Below, piece after piece: positions 24,031 through 34,951 of a stretch of 64,000 nucleotides of DNA; the first letter of the stretch is position 1; each line of letters begins with the position of its first letter. Position numbers and translations under genes: made by a program. The DNA is from Heterobilharzia americana (Eukaryota > Platyhelminthes > Trematoda > Strigeidida > Schistosomatidae). The stretch is taken from positions 103,348,701 through 103,412,700 of the forward strand of contig OX104134.1 of NCBI GenBank assembly GCA_944470555.2, written 5' to 3'. The notes beneath the pieces were generated by a model, which saw only the letters and a list, made by a program, of their open reading frames with translations, was not told the DNA's origin and ran no database searches.

Positions 24031-26640
24031 GATCCTACTTCCCAGGTAAGTGAAGTGGTCAACACACTCAACCACTTCACTCTCTATTGTTAACCGCGGT
24101 ACCGCTGAAGACCAGTCCTGGAGCAAAAATTTGCATTTGGGTGGTGAAAATCGCATCCCAAACATTCTCAAATTCCCACTCAAAGTGTTCAGAAGACTCT
24201 GCATCTTGTCAGCGTCTTCACCTAACAGGACTATGTCATCTGCATATTCTAGATCTAAGGAAAATTCACCTGTGATCCGGTCAACGTCTTTGTAATTAGG
24301 TGACGAGAGGGAAACCTCCATAAGAATATCTATGATAAAATTAAATAAGAATGGGGATAGTGGGCATCCTTGACGGACACCACTTGATGAGTATAGCTCC
24401 CTGGACAACTCACCATAGGCTCTAACATGCCCACAAGTGTTCGAGTAGAGAGCTTTCAATAAGGTGATGTACTTACTAGGCACGCCTTTCAGTGACAGAC
24501 ACTGCCATAAGACTTCTCGATCAACGGAGTCAAATGCCGCCTTCAGGTCGAGAAATACAGCTATTGTCGGGCGTCTGTAAGCATGCCTATGTTCCAGGAC
24601 CTGGCGCAGTGTGAATATTTGGTCGATACATCCACGGCCAGGTCTAAAGCCTGCCTGGTTTTCTCGGGCTTGCTGTTCCCGAGCTCCACTCAGGCGTCGG
24701 AGAATTATAGAACTTAGGATCTTAGACACTATGTTTGTCAGGCTGATTCCTCTGTGGTTATCACAAGAGGACTTCTCGCCTTTCTTGAAGACTGGGATGA
24801 TCAGTGACTTAGACCAGTCGGAGGGGATCGTATTTGATTCCCATATACTGGCTAACACTTCCGTTAGCCTGACTAAGAGAACTCTACCACCATTCTTGTA
24901 TACCTCAGCAGGTAGTCCGTCTGGTCCTGCTGCCCTTCCCCGTTTCAGGCTACCTACCGCTTTCTCAACTTCTTCTAGTGTTGGGGGACCTGTCTCTATG
25001 TCCCATTCAGGGTCCGACTGGATAGCGGGCAGCGCAATGGTGGCTGGAGGCCAGTTAAACTGTTCCTCAAAGTGTTCTGCCCATCGTCCCAGTCGCCTTC
25101 CCTGCGAGTGAATCGCCGATCCGTCCTTCTCCGCTATAACCTCACTAACTGTTGTTGACCATTTCCCCCCAGTCTCCTTAATAAGTCTAAATAACTGTCT
25201 ACTGTTACCGATCGCCGCTGCCTTTTCCATCTCTTTAGCCTTTGCTGCCCACCACTGTTCACGATCGTTGCGCAGACTTTTCGTCAGTTTATTTTTAAGT
25301 TGCGCTCGCTCTTCATTGTACTCAGAGCCTGCAGGGATGCATTCACGTGCATCCATTAGTTTGGAAGAAGCTGCTGATATCCACTGGCTCTTTTTAGCCA
25401 TTATCTTGGAGTCGGCTACAGTCTCCAGTGCTGCTTTTACAGTAGACTGAAGATGGCACCAAGCTTCTTCTGGATGAGTGACAGTCTTTTGTTCCGATAA
25501 CTGCCTAGCCAACTTCTCACTGAACACGGCTTTGGTGTTTTCGTTGTCCAGCAGAACTCGTAGTGGTTTTGTTGCCAAATTTTTTCTACGTCCATTGAGA
25601 CGCAGGCATATACGTGCTCGGACCAACGCATGATCGCTGTCCAAACACGTACTCCAGAAGGAGCGGCAGTCTTCCACCGATCCTCTCCAGCGATGACTAA
25701 TAGCAATGTGGTCTATCTGTGTCCATCGCTGAGTCGAGCTCGGTGGACGCCAGGTCAGACAGTGCCTTTCTTTATGTCTGAAATTTGTGCTGGCTAAAAA
25801 TAGGCGGTTATCTGAGCATAGTTGTAATAGGCGATCACCGTTATCTGTACGTTCAGCTGGGATTCCGAAAGTGCCACCTAAGTGCCTTTCTGCCTCACTC
25901 AGTCTACCCACCTGTGCGTTGAGGTCACCTGCAACAACCACTACGTCCGAACGTTTGGCTTTCGAGAGGAGGTTAGACAGTTTATGGTAGAACTCGTCCT
26001 TCACTTCATCCGAACTACAGTCAGTGGGTGCGTAAGCAGAGATTACAAAGAGACAACGGCGAGTCTCACTATTCCTTTTAGTTCTCACTGTGCCGTTCAG
26101 CCTCATAGCGCAGAGGCGACTATCAACTGGGATCCAGTCTAGTAGTGAGTTTTCTGCCCTGGTGCTTAATGCTATACCTACACCTGCAAGACCACGAGAG
26201 CTAGCTATCGAATCTCCAGAAACTCGAAGGGTGAATTTTGCAGATTCACCAGATTGGTCAGGAGAGGTCAGGTGAATAACCACACTTGGGTCCTGTATGC
26301 GTGTCTCACAAACACAGCACACATCCATGCCTCGAGTTGCTAGAGTCTTTGCCAACGAAGCCTGTTGGCCAATTTGACGGAGGGTGCGGACATTGAAGGC
26401 TCCAATATGTAATTTGGAGCGTGGTTTAAGGAGACCAGGGACGCTGTTCTGTGGACTCAGATCGTTGTCGAAGGCTGCAGAGGTAGGAGAAATTGAAGAT
26501 GATGCAGCATCATTAATTAAGAGACGTGAAGGAAGATTAGAAGGTAATGATGGAGGAGGAGGATAGCAGTCAGAAGAAACTTGGGTGCTGACAGAGTTGT
26601 GAGGGCGGTTGACACTTCCCGGCTGCCCACACCGTGGAAG
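24016..26640 (-). CDS. RTE copy A pol: endonuclease and reverse transcriptase
   Basis: Encodes the apurinic-type endonuclease and reverse transcriptase needed for target-primed reverse transcription. The first ATG is at 26355, but the frame is open well upstream and the endonuclease starts before it (KLHIGAFNVRTL at about 26415), so the true start lies 5' of 26355. No upstream ATG was found up to about 26800. Endonuclease motifs in order: FNVRTL, VCETRI, AGDLNAQVGR and DSDHALVRAR. RT motifs: KKGEKSSCDNHRGISLTN, FLDLKAAFDSVDR, SSGVRQGCPLSPFLFNF, and YADD at 24246-24235. The frame stops at 24016 just after LGSRINPVG because of a one-base loss, which cuts off the C-terminal domain. Catalytic residues are otherwise intact. 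Confidence 0.9.
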   Translation of the reverse strand, partial: LPRCGQPGSVNRPHNSVSTQVSSDCYPPPPSLPSNLPSRLLINDAASSSISPTSAAFDNDLSPQNSVPGLLKPRSKLHIGAFNVRTLRQIGQQASLAKTLATRGMDVCCVCETRIQDPSVVIHLTSPDQSGESAKFTLRVSGDSIASSRGLAGVGIALSTRAENSLLDWIPVDSRLCAMRLNGTVRTKRNSETRRCLFVISAYAPTDCSSDEVKDEFYHKLSNLLSKAKRSDVVVVAGDLNAQVGRLSEAERHLGGTFGIPAERTDNGDRLLQLCSDNRLFLASTNFRHKERHCLTWRPPSSTQRWTQIDHIAISHRWRGSVEDCRSFWSTCLDSDHALVRARICLRLNGRRKNLATKPLRVLLDNENTKAVFSEKLARQLSEQKTVTHPEEAWCHLQSTVKAALETVADSKIMAKKSQWISAASSKLMDARECIPAGSEYNEERAQLKNKLTKSLRNDREQWWAAKAKEMEKAAAIGNSRQLFRLIKETGGKWSTTVSEVIAEKDGSAIHSQGRRLGRWAEHFEEQFNWPPATIALPAIQSDPEWDIETGPPTLEEVEKAVGSLKRGRAAGPDGLPAEVYKNGGRVLLVRLTEVLASIWESNTIPSDWSKSLIIPVFKKGEKSSCDNHRGISLTNIVSKILSSIILRRLSGAREQQARENQAGFRPGRGCIDQIFTLRQVLEHRHAYRRPTIAVFLDLKAAFDSVDREVLWQCLSLKGVPSKYITLLKALYSNTCGHVRAYGELSRELYSSSGVRQGCPLSPFLFNFIIDILMEVSLSSPNYKDVDRITGEFSLDLEYADDIVLLGEDADKMQSLLNTLSGNLRMFGMRFSPPKCKFLLQDWSSAVPRLTIESEVVECVDHFTYLGSRINPVG

Positions 26641-27159
26641 GCTATTTCTTCTTAAGGTACCTGAAAGAGATTTGTGTGACCGCAGAGCCCATCGGACATC
26701 TGCTTGAGGCCTGTCACACCCAGCCTTTTGAGTATGATTATTTTGAACTTTTGTATTTTTGGGGCCGGATAGTCGAAAGGAAACGACAAGTGAACCAACA
26801 CCGCCGGGCCGGCAGACCGTGGGGTGGTGTGGAGTGTGTTATTTTTGGGGCCGACCCTTTCTTACCCCCCCTTCCACTGAGAAGGCAGCATCAGCATGGC
26901 ACTGCTGGTCATCCAAGGGAAACACCTTACTGCTGTCACACCCCATCCAGCTAGCAGCAGTACGACTTCGCCCTCAGACCCCCATCATAGTGTAGCAATT
27001 TACACTATGACGGTAACTGCTTTTCGTCTAACCACTACCCAACAGACCTTTCTGGTATGGTAGGACCTCGAGGGAACAAGCGTTCCACCAGCATAGCTCG
27101 TTGGGTCATTGTGATATGCAAGCCCGACCACCACGTCAAGGTAGCAGCTATCGGTCGGG

Positions 27160-27174
27160 AGATTTTCAGACATC
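27160..27174. repeat. 15-bp target-site duplication, right copy
   Basis: Exact copy of 23201-23215, directly outside the 5' end of RTE copy A. Confidence 0.85.
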
Positions 27175-27830
27175 TCACAATCAGTCCTCAACCGCTGTTT
27201 TCTGTCTTCTCGGAAGCCCAACTAGGGAGTCTGCATCTCCCAACGTGGCTCAGACCAACAGTAAGAGAGACTTCATGGACTGCTGCCACGTCTTGGTCTG
27301 GCCTCCCTGAACCCTCCTCCAACCTAATCCACCTTCCGTTAGCATGGCACGTCGTGGTAGGCGATGGTTCAGCATGCTCAGTACATGTTCAAGTCATCTC
27401 AGTCAAATGGGTTCACATCCTAATCAATCACTTAAACTCACCATTGCTTACATTGTGATTCCACCATATGCGAGCAAGTCTGCGGAGGTATCTGTTATCA
27501 AAACCCTGTAACCACTCCATATCTTCTGCTTTTAACGGCTATGTCTCAGCTGTACAACCGGACAAAACGAACTGCAGTGCTTTGTAGTCTTCCTTTGATA
27601 GGTAGTCGAATATCTTGCTGACGCCAGAAGTGACGCAACTTGTTAAGTGCCGAAAGGGCCTTTTATATCCGAACTGAAATTACGTCAGCAACCACTGCAT
27701 TCGAGCTGATGCAACTCCCCAGTTAAGTGAAGGGTTTGACATATCCCATCACTTCACTCCCTATCATTAAACTAGGAGTGGTTACAGAACAGTCCTGGAG
27801 CATCGTCCCACATTTTACAGACTATCTGAC
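27160..27830 (-). mobile_element. older RTE remnant, C-terminal region, host of copy A
   Basis: Minus-strand degraded RTE C-terminal coding region. Near 27215-27240 it reads GRCRLPSWASEK, matching GRCRLGGWGPRD of copy A. Further motifs extend to about 27820. Its downstream part was moved to 23115-23215 by the copy A insertion. Confidence 0.7.
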
Positions 27831-28445
27831 TGTTTATCTGCATATTATCCTCATCCTAATCGTCACACTGAATTCGATTACAGTTTTACTGTTCCTTCTT
27901 TACCTCTGAAGGCTCTTAACTGCTTTCTTCCTCTTTTTAACTTATTTTTCCTCTCCTTGTATTTTCACGCTAACATAAGGTGTGACAGCATGAAAAACTA
28001 CTCGGTAATGTTAAGTCTTATGTTGATATTGGCCCTCTGTGTGTCTAAGAAGTGTCTTAAAATTGGACGGTCACGTGTGACGTATTTGAAGTCCGTGATG
28101 TATTTTCGATTGCGTTGATTCAAGGTCATAAAAAACCATGCAATCGCCACCGAAAAACTGAAGTGCAGGGATCTGTGTCCTACGTTTCAGGTCCAATAGT
28201 TTAAACCCCTTCGATCGATTAGGTTATGTAGCATCATCATGAAATCCTATCTTCTGAAAGGAACACCTTACTACTGTCGCATTCCGTAGATCCATGTGCA
28301 TTACCTAACTCTAGTATCACTACCGTAGCGTAACGTTTTGGTACTATGACGGTAACTTGTTTAGTCTTTCTGTTATACAGCAGTCTTTTCTGGCATGGTT
28401 GAATCTGGAGAAACAGTTGTTCTGGCCTAACATAAAACATCTTTT
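27831..28445. mobile_element. two more RTE scraps: 3' UTR (+) and 5' UTR (-)
   Basis: About 27835-28025 resembles the plus-strand 3' UTR of RTE (ATTATCCTCATCCTAATCGT, ending near GTTAAGTCTTATGTTGATAT). About 28240-28440 resembles the minus-strand 5' UTR of copies A and B (AACACCTTACTACTGTCGCA; ACTATGACGGTAACT; TCTGGCATGGT). No coding capacity. Confidence 0.55.
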
Positions 28446-29519
28446 CATTGGATATGTTAGCCAGAATTCCACATTTTGGTGTCAACTATCTATCGGGATA
28501 TCTTTTTATAAAGGTTGATTAGTTGTTTAATCTCAATACTCATAAACAAGAAGTAGCAATCCTCTTAATTGAATTAAAAACGGTTATGCCATATATTCGC
28601 TGTGTAGTTTTGTTTGATTGATGATTAGTCAATTCACAAATACAAAGTAGCATCGTTTTCTTCAATATGTCATGCCAGCTTTTGGAGATTTAAGGATTTT
28701 CTGACATCATACACTACTGAAATAGCATAACTTTGATTTTCTTCTGCTTGGGCATGAATGTACCGAAAAACGTTACTTATATCACTGTGGAGACATATCC
28801 TCTTGAAAACGTGTCCAAATGTAAAAATCGCGTTAACACATCAGCCAATTATTTAGTTAGGGGTTTTAACATTATCGTCTTTTACTTGAGTTTATTCGTA
28901 CAGAAATCGGAAAATGATTTCACTTTGTGGTGTATGCTCATAAGAATTTGTCACCAAGTTAATTTATTGGTTTTCAGTGTTTTCCTCTGTAGTTTCTCAT
29001 AATCATTACAGTAACAGTTGTTCACAGTTGCTTTGTGGGTTTGTTTTCTACTTTTTTTACAAACTTTATTTCCTGTTCTTATTTAACATGTTTACCAATC
29101 TCAGTAACCATACAATGAGTGTGGTGACTTTTTTTGTAATCGGTTAAACAGATATGATTAGCAATTCTTGCACTTTAAAGGACTGTGAGTGAAAATCTAA
29201 TTTACATTATTGTGACCTACTAAATATTTCACATAAAGTTAAATGTGTTTATTTATCTTTTATGAATTACGTATATTATTCAAGAAAACCATTCTATAAA
29301 AACAGGTTATCTCTTCACTTTAAGGTTCTAAAGGTTAAGATAATGTCCTTCTGAATGTCGGTGAAGGTAAATCTCCACAGTTTAAACGCTCATCTTTCTA
29401 CCAACTGCTTACAGTATGTTAATGTACCCAACTTACTGAGGTTTCATGCAGCTTAGTAACACTATCTCCATATGCATGTTTGACGTTCGTAACCGATTAA
29501 AAATAGTTCTCCTTATTCA
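28446..29519. other. AT-rich stretch, nothing recognised
   Basis: Short frames only (the longest, 28733-29002 +, is hydrophobic and without motifs). No repeat identified. Confidence 0.35.
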
Positions 29520-31017
29520 TTTCATCATCATCAATATCAACATGGGACCAGGTATTACTGCGTAACAGTCCGAGTTGCCACAGCTCAGTACAGTACATCA
29601 AGTAGAAAGGTAGTGAGGTGAAGAATGAAGATCAGAGAATGCAGTCAAAAGAAATATAAAATACGAGAAGAAAGGAAAGAGGAATGACAAAATGGTGAGA
29701 TTCGGTAAAGCATCGTTAAGATAAGGATTATGTATGTATACTTCTGCGCCACTGACATCCGTTCTAAGCCATGTCGCCCAGAGTCGCCAACCACTGGTTC
29801 CTCTTGTCCCGCGGACCCCAACCACCCAGTCTACATCGCCCTACATGGCTCAAACCAACAGTCAGAGACTTCATACATTGGTGCCATGTTTTAGTCTGGC
29901 CACCTCGAGCCTTTTTCCAGCCTGAACCTACTTCGACCAACATTGTGTGACGAGGCAATCGGCGACTAGGCATACGAAACACGTGTCCCAACCATCTCAG
30001 TCGATGAAGGTTCATAACCTCGTCTACTGATTTACTTCTTCTCCCTAAACCTCTACACTGAGCCTGACTTCTGCGTTACTCACGTGGTGACACCATGGAA
30101 TACGGCGGCCTACACTACGAAGGCAACGGTGGTCAAACACATGAAGCCTTCTCATGTCTTCCACCTTCAGTGGCCATGTTTCATAGCCGTACAGTAGAAC
30201 AGAGCGGACTGCCGTGCAGTACACGCCACCCTTAATACACAATCGGATATCACAGCGGCACCACAGGTGGCGTAAGTTGGCATAAGTCAGCCAAGCCTTT
30301 TTGTATTCGTACGGAGATTTCATCGTCCACTGAGCCAGCCACCAGGGCTGATCCTACTTCCCAGGTAAGTGAAGTGGTCGACACATAACCGCTACACTCT
30401 CTTGTTAGCCGCGGTGGGGCACCGTTGAAGACCAATCCTGAAGCAACAATTTGCATTTGGGTGATGAGGAACGCATCTCAAACATTCTCAAATTCCCACT
30501 CAAAGTGTCCAGAAGACTCTGCATCTTGTCAGCGTCTTCACCTAACAAGACTATGTCATCTGGATATTCTAGGTCTAACGAAAGTTCTCCTGTGATTAGG
30601 TCAATCTCTGTGTAGTCAGGTGACGAGAGGGAGACCTCCATGAGAATATGTATGATAAAATTGAATAAGAATTGAGACTGTGGGCATCCTTGATGGACAC
30701 CACTCGATGAGTATAGCTCCGTGGACAACTTGCCGCAGGCTCTAACACGCTCACAAGTGTTCGAGTAGAGAGCCCTGAATAAGATGATGTGCTTACTCGG
30801 CACGCCTTTCAGTGGAAGACATTACCATGCGACTCCTCTTTCAACGGAGTCGAATGCCACCTTCAGGTTGAGAAATACAACTACTGGTGTATGTCGGTAA
30901 GCGTGCCTATGTCTCAGGACCTGGTGCAGTGTGAATATTTGGTCGATACAGCCGCGGCTGGGTCTAAAGCCTGCCTGGTTTTCTCGGGCCTGTTGTTCTC
31001 GAGCTCCACTCAGGCGT
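29520..31017 (-). mobile_element. old RTE copy, 5'-truncated or cut at 31017
   Basis: Minus-strand RTE with its 3' end (ATCATCATCAATATCAACAT) at 29520. Coding remnants: 30803-30405 (SSGVHQGCPQSQFLFNF, LEYPDDIVLLGEDADKM, where YPDD replaces YADD), 30323-30045 and 30015-29764 (C-terminal domain). It ends abruptly at 31017 against the 3' end of copy B. It is about 99% identical by eye to the plus-strand copy at 62035-63530, including the YPDD change, so the two share a dead ancestor. Confidence 0.85.
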
Positions 31018-31213
31018 TGTCATCATCATCATTATCAACATAGGACCAGGCATTACTGCGTAACGGTCCGAGTTGCCACACCTCATATCAGCACATCAAG
31101 TAAAAAGGTAGTGAGGTGAAGGATGAAGATAAGTGAATGCAGTCAAAAGAAATATAAAGTATGAGAAGAAAGGAAAGAGGAGTGACAAAATAGTGAGATT
31201 CGGTATAGCGTTG

Positions 31214-31833
31214 TTAAGATGAGGATAATGTGTGTATACATCTGCGCCACTGACTTCGGTTCTGAGCCATATCACCTAGGGTCTCCAACCACTGGTTCCT
31301 CTTGTCCCGTGGACCCCAACCACCTAGTCTGCATCGTCCTACATGGCTTAAACCAACAGTCAGAGACTTCATACATTGGTGCCATGTTTTAGTCTGGCCA
31401 CCTCGGGCCTTTTTCCAGCCTGAACCCACCTCAGCCAACATTGTGTGACGAGGCAATCGGTGACTAGGCATACGTAGTACGTGTCCCAACCATCTCAGTC
31501 GATGAAGGTTCACAACCTCGTCGACTGACTTACCTCTTCTCCCTAAAACTCTACACCTAACTTCTGCATTACTCACATGGTGACACCACGGAATACGTCC
31601 TATACTACGAAGGCAACGGTGGTCAAATACCTGTAACCTTCTCATGTCTTCCACTTTCAATGGCCATGTTTCACAGCCATACAGTAGAACAGAGCGGACT
31701 GCTGTGCAGTACACGCGACCCTTAATAGACAAACGAATATCACGGCGGCGCCATAGGTGGCGCAAATTGGCAAAAGCCAATCGAGCCTTTTGTATCCGTG
31801 CAGAAATCTCATCGGCAACTAACCCACCGGGTT
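31214..31833 (-). pseudogene. RTE copy B pol, C-terminal domain in shifted frame
   Basis: Same 188-codon C-terminal frame as copy A (31780-31214 from its first Met), separated from the RT frame by the same one-base frame change at about 31819-31833. See copy A for motifs. Confidence 0.85.
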
Positions 31834-34581
31834 GATCCTACTTCCCAGGTAAGTGAAGTGGTCAACACACTCAACCACTTCACTCTCTATTGTTAACCGC
31901 GGTACCGCTGAAGACCAGTCCTGGAGCAAAAATTTGCATTTGGGTGGTGAAAATCGCATCCCAAACATTCTCAAATTCCCACTCAAAGTGTTCAGAAGAC
32001 TCTGCATCTTGTCAGCGTCTTCACCTAACAGGACTATGTCATCTGCATATTCTAGATCTAAGGAAAATTCACCTGTGGTCCGGTCAACGTCTTTGTAATT
32101 AGGTGACGAGAGGGAAACCTCCATAAGAATATCTATGATAAAATTAAATAAGAATGGGGATAGTGGGCATCCTTGACGGACACCACTTGATGAGTATAGC
32201 TCCCTGGACAACTCACCATAGGCTCTAACATGCCCACAAGTGTTCGAGTAGAGAGCTTTCAATAAGGTGATGTACTTACTAGGCACGCCTTTCAGTGACA
32301 GACACTGCCATAAGACTTCTCGATCAACGGAGTCAAATGCCGCCTTCAGGTCGAGAAATACAGCTATTGTCGGGCGTCTGTAAGCATGCCTATGTTCCAG
32401 GACCTGGCGCAGTGTGAATATTTGGTCGATACATCCACGGCCAGGTCTAAAGCCTGCCTGGTTTTCTCGGGCTTGCTGTTCCCGAGCTCCACTCAGGCGT
32501 CGGAGAATTATAGAACTTAGGATCTTAGACACTATGTTTGTCAGGCTGATTCCTCTGTGGTTATCACAAGAGGACTTCTCGCCTTTCTTGAAGACTGGGA
32601 TGATGAGTGACTTAGACCAGTCGGAGGGGATCGTATTTGATTCCCATATACTGGCTAACACTTCCGTTAGCCTGACTAAGAGAACTCTACCACCATTCTT
32701 GTATACCTCAGCAGGTAGTCCGTCTGGTCCTGCTGCCCTTCCCCGTTTCAGGCTACCTACCGCTTTCTCAACTTCTTCTAGTGTTGGGGGACCTGTCTCT
32801 ATGTCCCATTCAGGGTCCGACTGGATAGCGGGCAGCGCAATGGTGGCTGGAGGCCAGTTAAACTGTTCCTCGAAGTGTTCTGCCCATCGTTCCAGTCGTC
32901 TTCCCTGCGAGTGAATCGCAGATCCGTCCTTCTCCGCTATAACCTCACTAACTGTTGTTGACCATTTCCCCCCAGTCTCCTTAATAAGTCTACTGTTACC
33001 GATCGCCGCTGCCTTTTCCATCTCTTTAGCCTTTGCTGCCCACCACTGTTCACGATCGTTGCGCAGACTTTTCGTCAGTTTATTTTTAAGTTGCGCTCGC
33101 TCTTCATTGTACTCAGAGCCTGCAGGGATGCATTCACGTGCATCCATTAGTTTGGAAGAAGCTGCTGATATCCACTGGCTCTTTTTAGCCATTATCTTGG
33201 AGTCGGCTACAGTCTCCAGTGCTGCTTTTACAGTAGACTGAAGATGGCACCAAGCTTCTTCTGGATGAGTGACAGTCTTTTGTTCCGATAACTGCCTAGC
33301 CAACTTCTCACTGAACACGGCTTTGGTGTTTTCGTTGTCCAGCAGAACTCGTAGTGGTTTTGTTGCCAAATTTTTTCTACGTCCATTGAGACGCAGGCAT
33401 ATACGTGCTCGGACCAACGCATGATCGCTGTCCAAACACGTACTCCAGAAGGAGCGGCAGTCTTCCACCGATCCTCTCCAGCGATGACTAATAGCAATGT
33501 GGTCTATCTGTGTCCATCGCTGAGTCGAGCTCGGTGGACGCCAGGTCAGACAGTGCCTTTCTTTATGTCTGAAATTTGTGCTGGCTAAAAATAGGCGGTT
33601 ATCTGAGCATAGTTGTAATAGGCGATCACCGTTATCTGTACGTTCAGCTGGGATTCCGAAAGTGCCACCTAAGTGCCTTTCTGCCTCACTCAGTCTACCC
33701 ACCTGTGCGTTGAGGTCACCTGCAACAACCACTACGTCCGAACGTTTGGCTTTCGAGAGGAGGTTAGACAGTTTATGGTAGAACTCGTCCTTCACTTCAT
33801 CCGAACTACAGTCAGTGGGTGCGTAAGCAGAGATTACAAAGAGACAACGGCGAGTCTCACTATTCCTTTTAGTTCTCACTGTGCCGTTCAGCCTCATAGC
33901 GCAGAGGCGACTATCAACTGGGATCCAGTCTAGTAGTGAGTTTTCTGCCCTGGTGCTTAATGCTATACCTACACCTGCAAGACCACGAGAGCTAGCTATC
34001 GAATCTCCAGAAACTCGAAGGGTGAATTTTGCAGATTCACCAGATTGGTCAGGAGAGGTCAGGTGAATAACTGCACTTGGGTCCTGTATGCGTGTCTCAC
34101 AAACACAGCACACATCCATGACCCGAGTTGCTAGAGTCTTTGCCAACGAAGCCTGTTGGCCAATTTGACGGAGGGTGCGGACATTGAAGGCTCCAATATG
34201 TAATTTGGAGCATAGTTTAAGGAGACCAGGGATGCCGTTCTGTGAACTCAGATCGTTGTCGAAGACTTCAGAGCCAGGAGAAATTGTAGATGATGTTAGT
34301 GTCTTTAGTCGAGAGATGTGAAAGGAGATTAGAAGGTAATAACGATGGAGGTGGATAGCAGTCAAAAGAAACTTGAGTGCTGACAGAGTTGTGAGGGCGG
34401 TTGACACTTCTCGGCTGCCCATATCGTGGAAGGCTATATCTTCTTGAAGTACCTGGGAGAGATTTGTGCGACCGAAGAGCCCATCGGACATCTGCTTGAG
34501 GCCTGTCACACTCAGCCTTTTGTGTATTGCTATTTTGAACTTTTGTATTTTTAGAGCCGGATAGTCAGAAGGAAACAACAA
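31819..34581 (-). CDS. RTE copy B pol: endonuclease and reverse transcriptase
   Basis: A 920-codon open frame. From about 34215 down it encodes the same endonuclease and RT as copy A (KLHIGAFNVRTL; AGDLNAQVGR; SDHALVRAR; YADD at 32049-32038). It differs from A by loss of four residues (QLFR) after IGNSR in the linker and by few substitutions. The part upstream of about 34215 reads a different protein from copy A because of base changes and indels, so the predicted N-terminus at 34581 is probably not the family's real one. The frame stops at 31819 at the same frameshift as copy A. Confidence 0.85.
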   Translation of the reverse strand: MLFPSDYPALKIQKFKIAIHKRLSVTGLKQMSDGLFGRTNLSQVLQEDIAFHDMGSREVSTALTTLSALKFLLTAIHLHRYYLLISFHISRLKTLTSSTISPGSEVFDNDLSSQNGIPGLLKLCSKLHIGAFNVRTLRQIGQQASLAKTLATRVMDVCCVCETRIQDPSAVIHLTSPDQSGESAKFTLRVSGDSIASSRGLAGVGIALSTRAENSLLDWIPVDSRLCAMRLNGTVRTKRNSETRRCLFVISAYAPTDCSSDEVKDEFYHKLSNLLSKAKRSDVVVVAGDLNAQVGRLSEAERHLGGTFGIPAERTDNGDRLLQLCSDNRLFLASTNFRHKERHCLTWRPPSSTQRWTQIDHIAISHRWRGSVEDCRSFWSTCLDSDHALVRARICLRLNGRRKNLATKPLRVLLDNENTKAVFSEKLARQLSEQKTVTHPEEAWCHLQSTVKAALETVADSKIMAKKSQWISAASSKLMDARECIPAGSEYNEERAQLKNKLTKSLRNDREQWWAAKAKEMEKAAAIGNSRLIKETGGKWSTTVSEVIAEKDGSAIHSQGRRLERWAEHFEEQFNWPPATIALPAIQSDPEWDIETGPPTLEEVEKAVGSLKRGRAAGPDGLPAEVYKNGGRVLLVRLTEVLASIWESNTIPSDWSKSLIIPVFKKGEKSSCDNHRGISLTNIVSKILSSIILRRLSGAREQQARENQAGFRPGRGCIDQIFTLRQVLEHRHAYRRPTIAVFLDLKAAFDSVDREVLWQCLSLKGVPSKYITLLKALYSNTCGHVRAYGELSRELYSSSGVRQGCPLSPFLFNFIIDILMEVSLSSPNYKDVDRTTGEFSLDLEYADDIVLLGEDADKMQSLLNTLSGNLRMFGMRFSPPKCKFLLQDWSSAVPRLTIESEVVECVDHFTYLGSRINPVG

Positions 34582-34951
34582 TGAACCAACACCGGTGAGC
34601 CAGGAGACCGTGGTGTAATGTGGAGTGTTATTTTTGTGGCCGACTCTTTCTTAGCCCCCTTTCCATTGAGAAGGCAGCATCAGCATGGCACTGCTGGTCA
34701 TCCAAGGGAAACACCTTACTGCTGTCACATCCCATCCAGCTAGCAGCAGTACGACTTCGCCCTCAGACCCCCATCATGGTGAAGTAATTTACACTGTAAC
34801 GGTAACTGCTTTTCGTCTAACCACTATCGAACAGATCTTTCTGGTATGGTAGGACCTCGAGAGAACAAGTGTTCCATCAGCATAGCTGTTTGGGTCATTG
34901 TGCTATGGGGGTCCGACGACTACGTGATGGTAGCAGCTATCGGTCAGAACT

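Larger units (their letters stand above)
23212..27159 (-). mobile_element. RTE-clade (SR2-like) retrotransposon copy A, full length
   Basis: A ~3.95-kb minus-strand element. Its 3' end carries short CAT/ATG triplet repeats at 23212-23230, as RTE elements usually do, and its 5' end is at about 27155. The size agrees with the ~3.9 kb I recall for schistosome SR2. It has a 5' untranslated region (about 26700-27155), one long endonuclease-RT frame, a C-terminal domain in a shifted frame, and a ~200-bp 3' UTR. A perfect 15-bp duplication flanks it, so it arrived by target-primed reverse transcription. The target was an older RTE copy whose two halves are at 23115-23215 and 27160-27830. Confidence 0.9.
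31018..34951 (-). mobile_element. RTE-clade (SR2-like) retrotransposon copy B
   Basis: A ~3.93-kb minus-strand element with the triplet-repeat 3' end at 31018-31035 and a 5' end near 34951. From the 3' end up to the equivalent of 26270 it differs from copy A at only a handful of bases plus one 12-bp deletion. Further upstream (about 34060-34950) it differs at many positions. No target-site duplication was found: the left flank is the old RTE copy cut at 31017, while the right flank is a different plus-strand RTE scrap. Confidence 0.85.

Noticed and set aside
24611..26275. Plus-strand ORFs of up to 166 residues inside RTE copy A (and the same in copy B)
   Set aside because: They are antisense shadows of the pol gene, repeat identically in both copies, and have no motifs.
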